From the NCBI RefSeq assembly GCF_030867145.1, contig NC_134428.1:19509537-19573536 (forward strand): 64,000 nucleotides of DNA. Reading direction: 5' to 3'. Below the pieces are notes generated by a model. The model was not told the DNA's origin, did no database searches, and saw only the letters and a list, made by a program, of their open reading frames with translations. A program made the translations under genes and the position numbers. Shown piece after piece: positions 22,998-35,657 of this stretch. This stretch comes from Opisthocomus hoazin. Taxonomy: Eukaryota; Chordata; Aves; Opisthocomiformes; Opisthocomidae. Numbering within the stretch: position 1 is the stretch's first letter; the number at the start of each line of letters is the position of its first letter.

Positions 22998-24427
22998 GTA
23001 AGAAAAGGTGCAGTTGTCATTCATATTTAGTTTGCTGCTCCCGTGGCAGAATGCTTTTCACTGTCTGTTACCCTACTACATTGACGTCTGAATGTATGGA
23101 TCTGTTTCTGTTCATGTAGTGACTGCAAAATATGTTAAATACCAATCATAAAGTGGCTTTTCTTTGCAGTATTAAAATCAGTGGGACTTTCACTTGGAGT
23201 TCTTGTCAGATATCGTAGTTGATTGTGGGACTTCCTTACTTTTGGGACCAAATTTTTTTTTTTCTTCTCTTGAAGGTCTTGATGATGAAGGCGACCCTAA
23301 AGGTAACTATGGTTTCATTTTCTTTCCGAGTGCATTCTATTCAATGGTAACTAGCGACGGCGATACTGATAGCAGTGCTCTATATGTTTTACTCTTGGTT
23401 GGCTAGGTAGTGATACTACACTAATGCAGGGAAATGGTGATATAGAAACAGCAGAAAACAGCACAGTGGTCAATGGCTACACTTGCAGGGATTGCAGGAT
23501 GCTTTCTGAACGGAAGGAGGTTCTGACAGCATACTCGCCTTCTCATGTGCCATCTTCCAGAATTTACTCCAGGGATAGGAGCCAGAAACATGCATCCAGT
23601 AAGTTACTTTCTCTTTTTTTTTTTTTTTTTCATGTGGTTGGCAGAATGGTGTACAGTTCAGTTGATGCTTTTTTCATGTAGTGTTGTTTAAGTACTCTTC
23701 CTGCCCTGCTAAATTTATCAATATCCAAATTCTAGATATCAGCTTACAAGGAATACCTTCCTCTGTTTCATTTGAAACTTTGCGTACTTGTTGGCTTCTG
23801 ATATCTAATCATCAGCTTTTCTTTTTCAGTGCTACTGTAGGACTTACACGGTTTTCGAATACGTGTCTATTTCTAAGGTTTTGGTAAGGGTTTTCAGATG
23901 AAACTGCTTCTGTATGGTCCAGATTTTTGATGCTTTTTTTTATTCTTACGTGAACTTTCAAAATTGAGCAGAACAGTTACTTTGCAGTGCTTCTGTTATG
24001 CAAGAAATTGGAGAGATGCTGTCCTACTTTGCTTTGGGTTTTTTCTCCTCATTTAACCGTGCAGCTTATTAGAGTGTTTTTAGAAGCTAAACCTCAAGTC
24101 CTTGAAAAATGGAACTCCAAAGGGGAAAACTGATTCCAGATAGACTCCCTGGTGACCATATTCCTAAAGCTCAAAACCAAATGAATCTGCTGTAAACAAG
24201 GTTCTGCCTTTTCAAGGCAATCTCCATTATAGGGATGCTTGTCCTCAGTGTCCTGACTGCATCTGCCTGCCTCTTGTATACCATCTGTAATTTCTTGATG
24301 GTTGGTAGTCCTCAGTTCTCAGGAAGTTGTTTCGTGAGTGGCCTTGAATTAGGAGCCGATTTTGGAATTCTGTCAGTGTGGTATTCTTGAATGAAGTATG
24401 TTCTCAGTAGCAAGAAATCCGTTAGTT

Positions 24428-25263
24428 CGGACTGTGAGGTGTGACTTCAAGTGCTTTGGGGCAAGTATATCTTTTTGGTAAATCGGTATCACAGGTAGGA
24501 ATTCTGTTGGCTTAGCGTCATGAATTACAAGGGACACTGTATGAAACCTACTTTCTGTGCTCCTGAGTTTGTATTCACGCAGGAGAATTCTACAAGGAAC
24601 TCATCTTTGCACATGCATTTGAACTTGAACTGAGTAGTTTGGGTTCAACTTCGGGAGGGCGGGGGAAGAGGCACACAGTCATGGCAGGTTTTGGGAATGT
24701 GGCTGATTCTAGGAGAGCAGCAGTATGGAGGACTGCCGCTTTGTTCCCGTGGCTCTGCAGAAGTGTGTGTCTCTAGCACTTGAGACAGACCGCTGCAGGA
24801 ACTTCCTGCAATGCAGAGGCAGAGGAGGAGGTGAGAAGTCCTCACCCTTTCCAATCCACAAGAAGGATGCAGTTTGTCGCTTTGGAGCTGTAACCCACAA
24901 AATCAGTATCAACAGCTCACATCACCCTTGGGAAATCCTGAGTTGTGTAAGCAAGGAATTCATTGCTGTGTAGAGTTCTTAATTCTGATGAAGAAAAGGT
25001 ATTCTTGCTGAAGTCATAGATTCCGTCTTGAAGGTGTTTTCCCTAGGATGTGTAGTTCTTCCAAAAGCTCTGCTCTAATACCCAGTGCATCCAGCCTTTT
25101 CAAACCACGCTTGCTTAAGTTTCACACTCCTGGCTAAACAAAGGCTTTCCATGCTTGTTGCTCACTCTTCGACAAGTTAGCGGTCACCAGAGGACAGAAA
25201 TACATCTTTAGGTAGGTGAACAATTTGTATTCACACTGTTTTTTCCAACAGGAGGAACCTGTT
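24428..25263. other. 836-bp segment present in U2/U3, absent from U4
   Basis: A SUN1 intron segment with short GTT microhomology at its edges (24425-24427 and 25261-25263). U4 joins the flanks directly at about 59916. Its content was not recognised; frames of 82 residues or less inside look non-coding. Confidence 0.7.
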
Positions 25264-26902
25264 TCTACATGAGTAAGATTCTGCGATTGATGCAAAAGAT
25301 GCTGCAGTGTGTTTGACCACTGTTAGTGCAACTGTTTCAAATGGTTTTGCTGAAGCTGGGTTGTGAATTAAAAGGTACCTTTTCAGTTGTCTTCCTTGGT
25401 CTCCACAAAAAGCTGGAGTGTGTCTGTTGGGTTTTTTTCTTATGGACTTCATCTTTGGCACTACGGTGTTTTTTTTCTATAGTCTTTTGGCTGGCTCCTG
25501 TCTTTCTCTCTTTTCAGTTGTGCTACCCTTTTCCTACTTTCCCCCTGTTTTGGAAGTATCAGGATTCACATATGTGAGATATGTGTTACAGTTAAGATTC
25601 AGATGTTGATTTTGACTAGGAAGTGGTAGAAGGCAATGTTTAAATTGAGAAACTGAAGTTGATTTTTTTTTTTTTTAAACTGTTTGCTGTGAGAGTGTCA
25701 AATCCTAACTCTTCAATGTCTGTAGGTTTGGACTGTCTTCGTACCCTTCAGCCCACTGTGCCATTAAAGCTTGATGAGATCTGTCTTGCAAAACTAAAAC
25801 TGCCATCATCACTCCGCACTACTCTAAAGCACATCTTGTTTTCCCCGAAAATGTTCCATTCTTCTTTAGTGCTTTCTCTTCTGTAACGCCTGCTCTGTGA
25901 GTGAAGTGAAATTGCCATAGGCAGAAGGTAACTGATTTCTGTGTGTGAATAAAACTTTGCGCTCTCCTGTTCTCTCTGCCTCAGTGCCTTGTAACTTGCT
26001 AACGCTCTCTTCTCAGTCTTCTAAGATCTCCGGTAAAACCTGTACAAAGATGTTGCTTGGCCTGTTTGACAGGATGATGGGAATAGGAGCTGAAGATTTG
26101 AGGAGTTGTTACTTGGGGACTTTTGTACTAACTTTGCTATCTGAAAAGAAGCAAGAAAGGTTTTTGAATGAAAAGGCCCCCTGTTATTTACAGAAGGAAA
26201 AAAAAGAAGTTTGCACAGAGTAGGCTGCTGCTTTGGTTGTTTTTCAGTTTTTCTGTGACTAACCTGGCTTTAGTAGTGAACCAAGCCAGTTTAGCTGAAA
26301 TCTGTATCTATGATAGCTCAAATGCGCATATGTGAAAGGCTTTGAACTTGAGTTACATTCCATGTATGCTGTTTGAATGCGTTGCAGCTCACTCAGACTA
26401 CTGTGGAAGCATGAATGTAAAGGAGTTTTACAGAGAAGATGGCCATCTTGGTGTAAATGAGGAATCAATATGTAAGTAGAATGACTGATGTTGTCTTTCA
26501 GCCTTGGGCTGTACACCAGGTTGTTGCTGTAACAGTAATATCAGATGGCCCCTGACTCTAGGGAAGCTGCAAAGTCAACGATTGTTTGGCAACTTGAACG
26601 TAGGGGCAAGAATGCCGATTGCCTGGTGTACTGTAAGATTTCCCCAAGCAAGATTGACTCTGCTGTAGTTTGCTTAGTGGTTTTTGGTTTGATAACTGGT
26701 GTGATGACATAGACTTGTTCAAGTTTTCTTGTAAGAATCTTGATTTGATCCTGGCTTTGTCCCATTAATCGACTGTTACCACCACCAACCGGTGATGACT
26801 GTAAGGGGAAGAAACCTCTTGAACTGTACGCCACAGACCACATGCAATCTTTACGGGCTAAAAGGGTAGCAAGGACCATTTGGCACACCTTTTCTTATGC
26901 AG

Positions 26903-28318
26903 GTTGACTTGGACCTTTTTTTTTCTTTTGTTTTTGTTTTGAATCGCAATCTCACAATGTTAATCCTACATATTGTTTTGTGTTTGTTTTCTTATCTTCA
27001 TCTATCAAAGTAGATGAAAAGTGTAAAGTGTCTAGAAAATTAATGAACAGCTCTTCTGTTTGATTCTTGCTCTGATACTGGCTTTCGTACAAGCTTAGCA
27101 CGCTGCTTAGCTATTAGGAAAAACAAGGTGTAGGGACAGCATACACCTTGTATGTTAGAAAGAAGAAGTCATATTGTTAATTGATTCCACTTTGGGGCAG
27201 TTGGTAAACTTGACAGGTTGAAAAGCTGCCTTGAAAAGAAAGCAAGGTATGAGGTATTGGTGTGCAGATGATTTGAATAAAGGGGTTTTAACATTTTATT
27301 TTTGTTCTAGTGATAGTCAGTTTTTACAGGAGTCTTCTAGAGGGATAGCATCTTCCCTGTGAGATGAGCGTTTGCTAGCTTGAATGACAGAGGCATCAAG
27401 AATCTGTGGAGTGCCCCTTATTTAGCAAAGGAAAATGATTTGAGACACTTCAGTCACCTAAATGCTTTGCAAAATATTGGGTTGGTAGATCTATAGTCCC
27501 TCAGATGAAGCCAGACATATCTGCTAATCTAAAAATGTAGGATTATTTTCTCAATTTGTACTACGTAGTATGTTCTGTAGAACGAGCAGTCCTAGTCTTG
27601 GAAATAGTAATTGTTGGCTTCAGTGGGCTTCAAGTCACAGCACTTTGTTCTAGTCTGTTGGGGTTTGTTGTTGTTGTTGGTTTTGTTCTTTCTAAAGAGC
27701 CTCAAAATTGACCTGCTGAAGATCCTTGGGAACACTCAGTTTATTGAACGTTTACTGCTTGTAACTTTTAGTAGGGAATATTTTCTATTATTTGTGAGTA
27801 TTTCTCAGGCATCATTAATTCTTTCACTAGGATTTAAAACTTGTAATTGTTCCTTCTTCTGCACATGAACCCAGACAATGAACTTGATGTAGAACTCAGA
27901 ACAAATCAGATGCTTTTAAAGTAATGATGTGCTTAAAACTTGTTTTTGTGGTACTACTTTTTTACTCTTCTTCTACACTTAGCATGACATTGTTAGATAA
28001 ACAAGCTGCAAAAGGTAAACTTTGATTTTTGGAAAAGTGATACGCTACACAGATGCTGTTGATCATTCTGTTGATCTCTGTAGATGAAAATTGTGTTTCT
28101 AAATTGGCTTGCTTTTACTTGGCTTCATATTTATTAGTGGCTTGCTTTGCTTCTAAACAGTGAAGAACCAAGTCTGTAGATTACTGGAAGGTATGGTTTA
28201 AAATATTGCGGAACGTGTGATGTGCAGGGGATCGCATCTGTTTTACTGCATGTGCTGGGAAAGAACATTAAGTGCATATATGTATGTTACCACAAGAAGT
28301 GAATTTGTTGTAATCTAG
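26903..28318. other. SUN1 intron before first membrane exon, U2
   Basis: No gene seen. The 5' boundary is GTTGAC, a weak donor. Most of this block, from about 27540 to 28955, is deleted in U1. Confidence 0.5.
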
Positions 28319-28433
28319 GTTACTTTATGCTTGACGTGTTGCAAACAGTGGGAGCAACAGGATGGCTTGTGTCTCAGAAGGTGGTGTCTCTACTTTGGCT
28401 GGCCGTTCTTTCTCCAGGTGACTGTCTCAGTCT

Positions 28434-28458
28434 TTGTGTGTGTGTGTGTGCGCGCGCA
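28434..28458. repeat. (TG)n/(CG)n microsatellite, U2
   Basis: Alternating TG then CG dinucleotides shortly after the first membrane exon. The alternating purine-pyrimidine run is Z-DNA-prone. Equivalent tracts lie in U3 and U4 with small length differences. Confidence 0.9.
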
Positions 28459-31400
28459 TTGCCCGTTCCTTTTGACAAACTAGGACTCTGCAGGACATGG
28501 CGTACACTAATTCAACTATGCTTATGCTGTAGCTTTGGTGTCTTGAAATGCATGTGCTGCTTTTCTTTATTGACCAAAATATGCGTAATGAGAGGGTATA
28601 TTTCTGTTCGCAGGCACAATGGGAGACTAAGCGGACCGTTTCATGCGGGAACAAGTGTGTGAATAGCACAGAATATGGGGTGCCAAGAATAACGGGGCAT
28701 GTTTTGGTTTGGTAGTCACTGCCCATGTTGGTATTCCTCTTAGCAAAAACTGATGCTGCTAATCTGTGCATTTCTTGAAACATCTTGAACTGTCTTCATT
28801 GTGTGGTAACTTCGATTCAAACATTGACTTCTGGCAAGATAGCGTTGTTCTAACAAATGAGCATTTCATATTTTTGCGTGGCTCTTGGTTTTGTTGAGTT
28901 TCTGGTGTTACAATGCTGTCGTGCTTGTGCTATCTAGATGTTAATAAGCTGCATGCATTGCCTGTGCTCACGCATTTCTCTGCTCCGCAAAGCATTCTTG
29001 GCCACAGTTGCATGTCCCTCTGCTTGGTTCCTTTGAACACGTGCCGCAGTAATGACATTTCGCGCTACCACTTTTTGTCTTCTAGGGAGGGCAGCTTCTG
29101 GCATGTACAGGTTACTCAGAACTGGATGGTATCAACTTGCTACTCTGATGTCTTTTCTCAAGGTGTTTCTTCTAAAGAGGTGCGTATCCTTTGAGAAAAG
29201 TGTTTTGTGAGCAAATGATTTACCCAGTTATAAAACAATACAAGAGGAGAAATGTGTTGTTTCATGTGAACTTTCCTCTCTCTTTCTCTAGATGCCTTCC
29301 AAAGACCTACAAGCTGTTCCTGTTTCTTCTGCCGCTCCTGTTTCCACTAGGTACGTGAATCGCTTAGTTATACTACAGACCGGTGTATGCTTACTGCAGC
29401 CGTTCCAAGAGAGCGTTTTTAGTTGAGCTCTCGGTTTGTGAAGAAGACGCAGAAGCAAAAAAGAGCAAGTTTGTTTGTGACTAGGGCAGTAATTCAAGCT
29501 TTCAAAGTACTGACAAGTCAGTAGCCTTCCCCTTGCCGTGAAAGGAATACCCTCAATTTAATTTCGTAGAGCTCTTTAGAAAGTGAGAGTGGGTGGGTAA
29601 ATGCACTGAAGTCCTTTTTTCTTCACCTGCCTTGATAAGAATAGCAGTGAGGTCACAAAGAGCAGGTTGTGTACCGATTGCTTTGATTGTTGTTAATCTC
29701 CGTAAAAGTGGGGTTAGGTTCTTTGAGCAACTCATCCGAAGTCTTTCCCTTGCTCTGGACCATCCTTGAGTTGCTTAAAATACTGCTGTTTAGACTGGTT
29801 AGTTGACAGTATTCCAGGCCAGCTGTCTTCTTTGAAATAAACAAACTCAGTTTCGAACACTTGCTGAAAGTGGTGGGCTGTTTCTGAAAAGCAGGTTCAT
29901 GTCTTCGCATGTCCTAAAAACTTTAGAAACTACTCTGGGGAGAAGATGAAGCTTCGCAGAAACTTACAGTCAGGATTGAAAATCCTCTCTACTAGGGAGA
30001 ATAAGAAAGGAAGAACTTCCCTACCCTGTGTAGAAAGTGCTGCTACTTCTTGCTAAGACAGTGCAAAAACAAGCGTCATGTTTGTGAACTGCGAGATTGC
30101 CTAATATCTAACAAAAGTTGGAAGAAACTTGGGCTTCCGTGGAAACAATGTGGTATGTAGTACGTAGGGTACAGGGCAAGATATTTTCCATGGAGATAAA
30201 AAGCAGTTTTTTACATCTGCCTTCAGTGAGCATGGCCTGTCTTAATTGGTAAATGAGATCTAGGTCCCAGGGACGCAGTAGTATGAGATTGAGGATATAC
30301 CATGAGACATAAGCGCAAGCTGCCTGCCATACAACGGTGTGAGCGGTACTGATGGATGTTCCCCAACGTGCTTGAGTGCTTGACTTCACAGTTTGACAGC
30401 TGGCTCATACTGATTTTTGTTTAGACTGGAGTAGTGTGCGCTGTGTGACGTCTAGCTTGCAAACTTAAGGTAGCTTGTGTCACGAAGTAGGAAGACGACC
30501 TGTAGATCTAAGCAGTCTTCAGGGGGAATTCTCTTGAACACCCTTTTTGCCTTTTGTTTGTGATCTAGGTATATGGTTCTGGGGGTTTGATGGCTGCTTC
30601 TCACTATTACCTTTGTTGAACTGGATCAAAATTGATAGAATACAGAGAACAGAGGACTCTCTCCGTGTTCGTGAACCGCAGGCTGATTCTTTGCACTCTG
30701 TGCAACCTCCAGAGGTAAGGGAGAACAGTCTAGGGAAGAACTCTGGTATCTTGGAAGACTTCTTAACTGCCATGCCTTCAATATTTGGCAAGAACTACTT
30801 GACACACAAGGCTAATGTGAATAAATGTCTTGATCTTTACATATATTAAAAAAATATTCTGTATACCTTAGGATTCCATCGACATCTTTGCTTCTGGTCG
30901 TGAAAGTGAGCTGGAAAAGCAAATGGCCTTTCTGTCTGAGAGATACCATCACCTTGATGAAAAATATAGCAAAGTGATGCTTCTACTCCAGAACCTTCAA
31001 GATCAGGTTGCCCAGAAAAGTGACAAAAGCAAAACATTGACGCTAATAAGAAATATGATGGGTCAACATCCTCAAGATGTGAGACTGGAGCAAAAGGTAA
31101 GATAGTCAGTTGTTGGTGCTTTTGGGTGGTGATCGACGTATCCTGTTTTAGTAGTGCAGATTACTAGCCATTTGATTCAGGCTTGCGTCCAATTTTGTGA
31201 GCAAAAGTGATTTGCAGCCTTTTCTGCGGGATCTAGAGTTGCAGATCCTCCAGAAGATCGCTCTCCATATGTCTGTGACAAGCCAAAAGCTAACATCTGC
31301 AGTAGTAACAAAGGCTGTGACTAATGCAGGGGTTCGTGGAATCACAGAAGCGGTGAGTGAGTTGAAGTTCTCGCAAGTTCAACTAAAACCGTCAGGAGTC

Positions 31401-34400
31401 CTTTTCTAGGCATTTTTTGGAGCATCGCAGTCAATATAAACGTCAGTGACTTGAAGAGATGTTTAGAACATGAATTGAAATGGGGAGAACTACAGAAAAT
31501 GCTTGATGAAGTGTACGCTTACAGCATTGCTTGTTGCCTGTTGCGAATGTTGTTTTTTTTTTTCCAAAGTATGCTATCTTGAAAATTGCAGAATTCCCAA
31601 AAAAACAGCTATACCAAAGCAATGCAGCTCAGGGTCTGGGGAAGGTGGGGGAAAGAATGCAACTTTTGAAGAAAGCACCAGTCAATATGCAGTATGAATT
31701 TGTATTTTAAGCCAAAAAACCATGCACTAAAAATGGCCTCTGTCTTGAGAGAGGCTTTCAAAGACTTGCGATGGAGTGCAGCATCTCAAAAAGATGCTTA
31801 TTCTACATGTATACAGATGTGTATAGATCAATTACTTTATCAGTTGATATTATTAAATTCTTCCCTTTCTCCTCTTCTATGTGTATATCTGTAGCAAGTC
31901 CAGACTATTGTAAACAATGCCCTGAAACTTTTCTCTCAAGACAAGACTGGTATGGTGGATTTCGCCTTGGAATCTGGAGGTAAATAGTGGAGGAAACTCC
32001 ACTTTCACGATTCGTGTTATTTTATAGTATCTACTAAAAATGTCGAAAGATCTGCTTGCGTGGGGTGTACGCACCACTGAACTCGCTAGGGAAAATGTGT
32101 ATGTTTTAGCCCTCTGAGGTGAAAAACCTTGAACATGCTGAAAAGAACACTGTACTTGATAGAAGCATTGTATCCCCAGCCAATGACTAGACTTGAACAG
32201 TATCTTTACTAGTTGGTTTTGAGGAAAAGAACTGGTATGTTCACGAAGCTTTGTACAAATCTCTGGCTGAAAAGTCTTCAGGAAGAAATGAGTAATTATT
32301 TCGGCTAACCTGATACCTCTTTTTTAAGGTGGCAGCATTCTGAGTGCTCGCTGTTCTGAAACCTATGACAGCAAAACAGCAGTGATCAGCCTCTTTGGAA
32401 TTCCTCTGTGGTACCTCTCTCAGCCTCCAAGGGTGGTGATTCAGGTAATTAAAGGCCGAGTGAAGAAATTCAGCAATGTTATTTTGTGCTGAGGGGTTTG
32501 GATTGTTTCTTGGATGCTGGATGTTTCTGTCTGCAACACACTGTGGGGCACGGGTACTTTGAACGATGTTCCCAAGAGTGCCATTCTTCTGGTAGTTGCT
32601 GGGCACTGCTCAAGTCGTCTTCTAGCAAAACGAAGACCCTGCTAGGAGGCTTGGGTGGTACACTGGACTTCTGCAGAGTGTGAGCACTGGGAAGGTTCCT
32701 GTTGTGAAGTAGTCTCCAGGCGGATCTTCAAAACGCTGCTGGCTGTTTGGGTGGATATGCTGTCTCCCTGAAGGATGCTACCAAATAGATAATATTCTGC
32801 CACTTACTCTCTAAGACTGTCCCTAATAATTCAGAATTCGCCACAACTCTTTCTGGCAAAATGCTTGTGGCTGCAGGTTTTGTTGTTGCTGTTGTGTTCC
32901 ATCCTGTTCTCTCCCCTTTCCTCCTGTCTAGCCGGACGTGTATCCAGGAAACTGCTGGGCTTTCAAAGGATCACAGGGGTATCTCGTAGTTCGACTTTCA
33001 AGGAAGATCTATCCGACTGCCTTTACGTTGGAACACATCCCAAAAGCACTTTCAGCAACAGGAGAGATCTCCAGTGCTCTGAGGAGCTTTGCAGTATATG
33101 TAAGTCTGTCTGTGAACTTCAGAGGATATTTGTATGCATAAAGAATATTTGTGGCGCGGATCTTGGAAAATAAGGACTGAAGGGAGGACAGCTAAGGAGA
33201 GAAACTGCTTGCTTTTAAAATTGCTGTTTTTGTAATCAGCTTTGAGATTAGGAATAAGAAGTGTTGCAGCTAATTTTGAGGGAGCTGTTTCTTTTTTTCC
33301 TGCTTTATACAGTAGTAAGCGTTTTTGGAGGGAGGTGATTGTTTTTGATTTGGTATCGTTCTTTCAGGCACTGGAACTGTTCCATCCTTCCACCACTCCT
33401 ACTGCTTACCCTCTCCCTCCCCAGTGTTGGCTTTGCATCTTGTCTGTGATGTGCCTTCAGTGTGTTTTAAATTGATTTTAACTAGCACCACAGCTGCTTA
33501 GGCAGGACTGCAGAACAGAAGACCACAGGCTACATCAGAGTGTAGCTGTGATCCCTGAGAACATTTGTCTAGCTCCATTAAATGCTGAAGCCGCCGTCTG
33601 CAAGCATCTGAATCTTGGCTTCCGTCTTGTTTGTGATGTTGCTGTTTTCTCATTCTTGTTTTTCCTGAGCAGTTTACATTGTACACTGCGATCTTGGTTG
33701 TGCCATGGAAATGATGGGGTTTGACCATGAAAACAGCAACATACAAACATAGCACAGCTCTTTGCAGTTCAGGAAAGTCAAATGCAGAGCTGTGGCTGAA
33801 GAAGCATGAAGTTCCACGGGAAGTATTCTGATCTCGGTTTCAGAGACTTTCATTGACAGGCAGTTAGGTAGGCATGCTTCTGGCTTTGGTTTGACTTGAA
33901 ATGTGATGGAAGCAAACGTCTTTCTCCTGTTGTTGTAGGGTCTAGATAATGAATATCAAGAAGGCGGCAAGCTTCTAGGACAGTATGTCTACGACCAAGA
34001 CGGAGAACCACTGCAGACCTTTCCAGTGATGGTAAGTCTGGATGAGAAGATTTCAAGTGTCAGAAGAAGCACACGCATATTTTCTAGGGTAGTGCACAAT
34101 GAGCAGTGAAGGAAAAAGGCTTCATTCTCTGTTGGGCACTGTAGAAACTGAGGTGGAAAGTAGCTACTGATCTGCCTCAAAACCTAAGGTTCGGATAGTT
34201 TAGAGGGGAGGAAAGTTTTGTGCCAGGTGGACACAAGTGGTGTGAAGATACCGAACGTATGAGGAGTCTGCTTCATGCTGCTTCTGACTCCCTTCACAAA
34301 AAAAACCCCAACAAACCGGTTGTAAGGCAAAGAAGGTTCTGTTCCAAGTGGCAGAAGGTTCCCAAGGCATCACTCAGTTATTAATCAAAGTTGGTAGTTG

Positions 34401-34692
34401 CAGGAATGAAGGAAAGCGCCTTCAGTTGCACCTGTTTATACTCCAAACCGAACTCTGGTTTGTGTGTTTGTTTTTTCCTTCTGCAGGAGAAAAGTGAAAA
34501 CGCATTCCAAATAGTGGAACTGAGAGTGTTTTCTAACTGGGGACATCCGGAATATACCTGCCTTTATCGGTTCAGAGTGCATGGGAAACTTGCCGAATAA
34601 TCTCCAGCACTTCAGCTTGGACTGGTTTTACGGTTGTGCATTTTGTTCTCGATTTTTGTATATGCCGGAAAGCCTAGAAGACTGGAATCTTG

Positions 34693-35650
34693 CCTTTTTC
34701 TTCGTGGAGGCAGTCGTGATGCGTGGGGCTGACTGCCTAGGTCTGGGCAAGCCCGTGCGTGGGCCTTCGTCCGCCTCGTCGTTTGCCTGCCCCTCCGGTT
34801 CCATTGCCTCATACCTATTGCGTCAGGGCACCTGGTGTGGAGAGGGAGGCCAGGAGGGGATTCGCCTGCCGCCCCGAGCAGGGACCCGTTTCCATTCCCC
34901 GCTGTCTCTCAGGTGCTCTCCTTCAGCCTGGTGGCGAGAGGGCAGGGGATCTTCTGCTTCTTGCGGAACGTCCATCCTGTGCGCTTGTTTCGGGGGTGGC
35001 AGGGCATGGCTCCACCAGTCTATTTCCCCCTCGCACTCCCTGATGCTCCTGAACCTTTCTGCCTCCTCTTTAAGCTCTGCCACCAGGACGAGCAGATCAT
35101 CCACCTGGTCACAGCGCACGCAGGCGTTCTGCCTGCTGCCCTCCCATACCAGTGACAGGCTCGGGCACTCCCTGCAGCCAGAGACCTGCACAGCTGCCTG
35201 TTTATGCGGGAGCTCTGTCTGGGTCGCCGTATTCCGCCTGGTGACGGCTTTCAGGCGAGTGGAGACCCTAGCTACTAGCTGAGCAAGTGATGACCACCGG
35301 CTGAATTTACCCCGGTAGCTGGCCGAGCCTCGGGGCCCTGCCTGCGCCAGCTGCCGTGCCAACGGCCGTGCCAACTGCCGTGGCAGGCCCTGTTTGCCTG
35401 TCCTGGTGGCCGCACTGCGGGTCGCTCGTGCTCCCTCGGGGCTGCTTTTGTGAGGGGGGAGGGTGCCGCCGTCACTCTTGACCCCGCTCTTCTTTGGGGG
35501 AGGGTGGTTTGGGGGGGCACGCTCTCTCTCGCCAGGCGGCTGTCTCGGCTGTTGTGCCGCTGAGAAAAGGTTTCCCCGGTGCGATCACTCGCTCCGGAGC
35601 CCTTCACTGTGCGGTCTGTTCTTCTCTGCTGCCTCCAAACTGACAAGATG
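34693..35650 (-). pseudogene. CR1 ORF1 N-terminal part and leader (inverted), U3
   Basis: Minus-strand open stretch 34823-35374; same motifs, frame stop and truncation as U2, with a few substitutions (for example near 34970 and 35071). Confidence 0.7.
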
Positions 35651-35657
35651 CTGTTGA

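Larger units (their letters stand above)
12124..29283 (+). repeat. Tandem unit U2 (17.16 kb)
   Basis: Second unit. Offset to U1 is a constant 12123 through the SUN1 3' half, then 12135 after a 12-bp gain inside the CR1. Relative to U4 it lacks about 1.24 kb around 22874 (the end of SUN1 exon 2, all of exon 3 and intron) and carries an 836-bp segment at about 24428-25263 plus a 59-bp segment near 21160 that U4 lacks. Confidence 0.95.
22772..34600 (+). pseudogene. SUN1: SUN1-like copy S3 (U2 5' half, U3 3' half)
   Basis: Exons: 22772-22997 (fused), 23276-23302 (27-nt microexon, LDDEGDPK), 23407-23598 (MQGNGDIETA; C-x2-C motif CRDC), 26388-26471 (DYCGSMNVKEFYRED), about 26792-26902 (DDCKGKKPLELY...WHTFSYA), 28319-28417 (membrane: YFMLDVLQTVGATGWLV), 29086-29179 (membrane), 29292-29350, 30569-30714, 30872-31096, 31181-31352, 31895-31979, 32329-32444, 32932-33099, 33939-34031, 34487-34600. 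Exon 3 (IREQREVNHFWG) is deleted. Frame breaks: fused exon to microexon, and the coiled-coil gap at 31096/31181. No AG acceptor is visible before the DDCKGK exon. Every other exon is open with consistent phases. The 5' exon 1 is not in the unit; GET4 exon 1 lies upstream. It may make only partial products. Confidence 0.8.

Noticed and set aside
23832-23885. 54-nt exon candidate with good acceptor and donor in a SUN1 intron
   Set aside because: It needs phase 1 entry, which gives an immediate stop, and no SUN1 similarity was seen.
24725-24973. 82-residue frame in the 836-bp segment
   Set aside because: No similarity, no splice logic, and the region is absent from U4.
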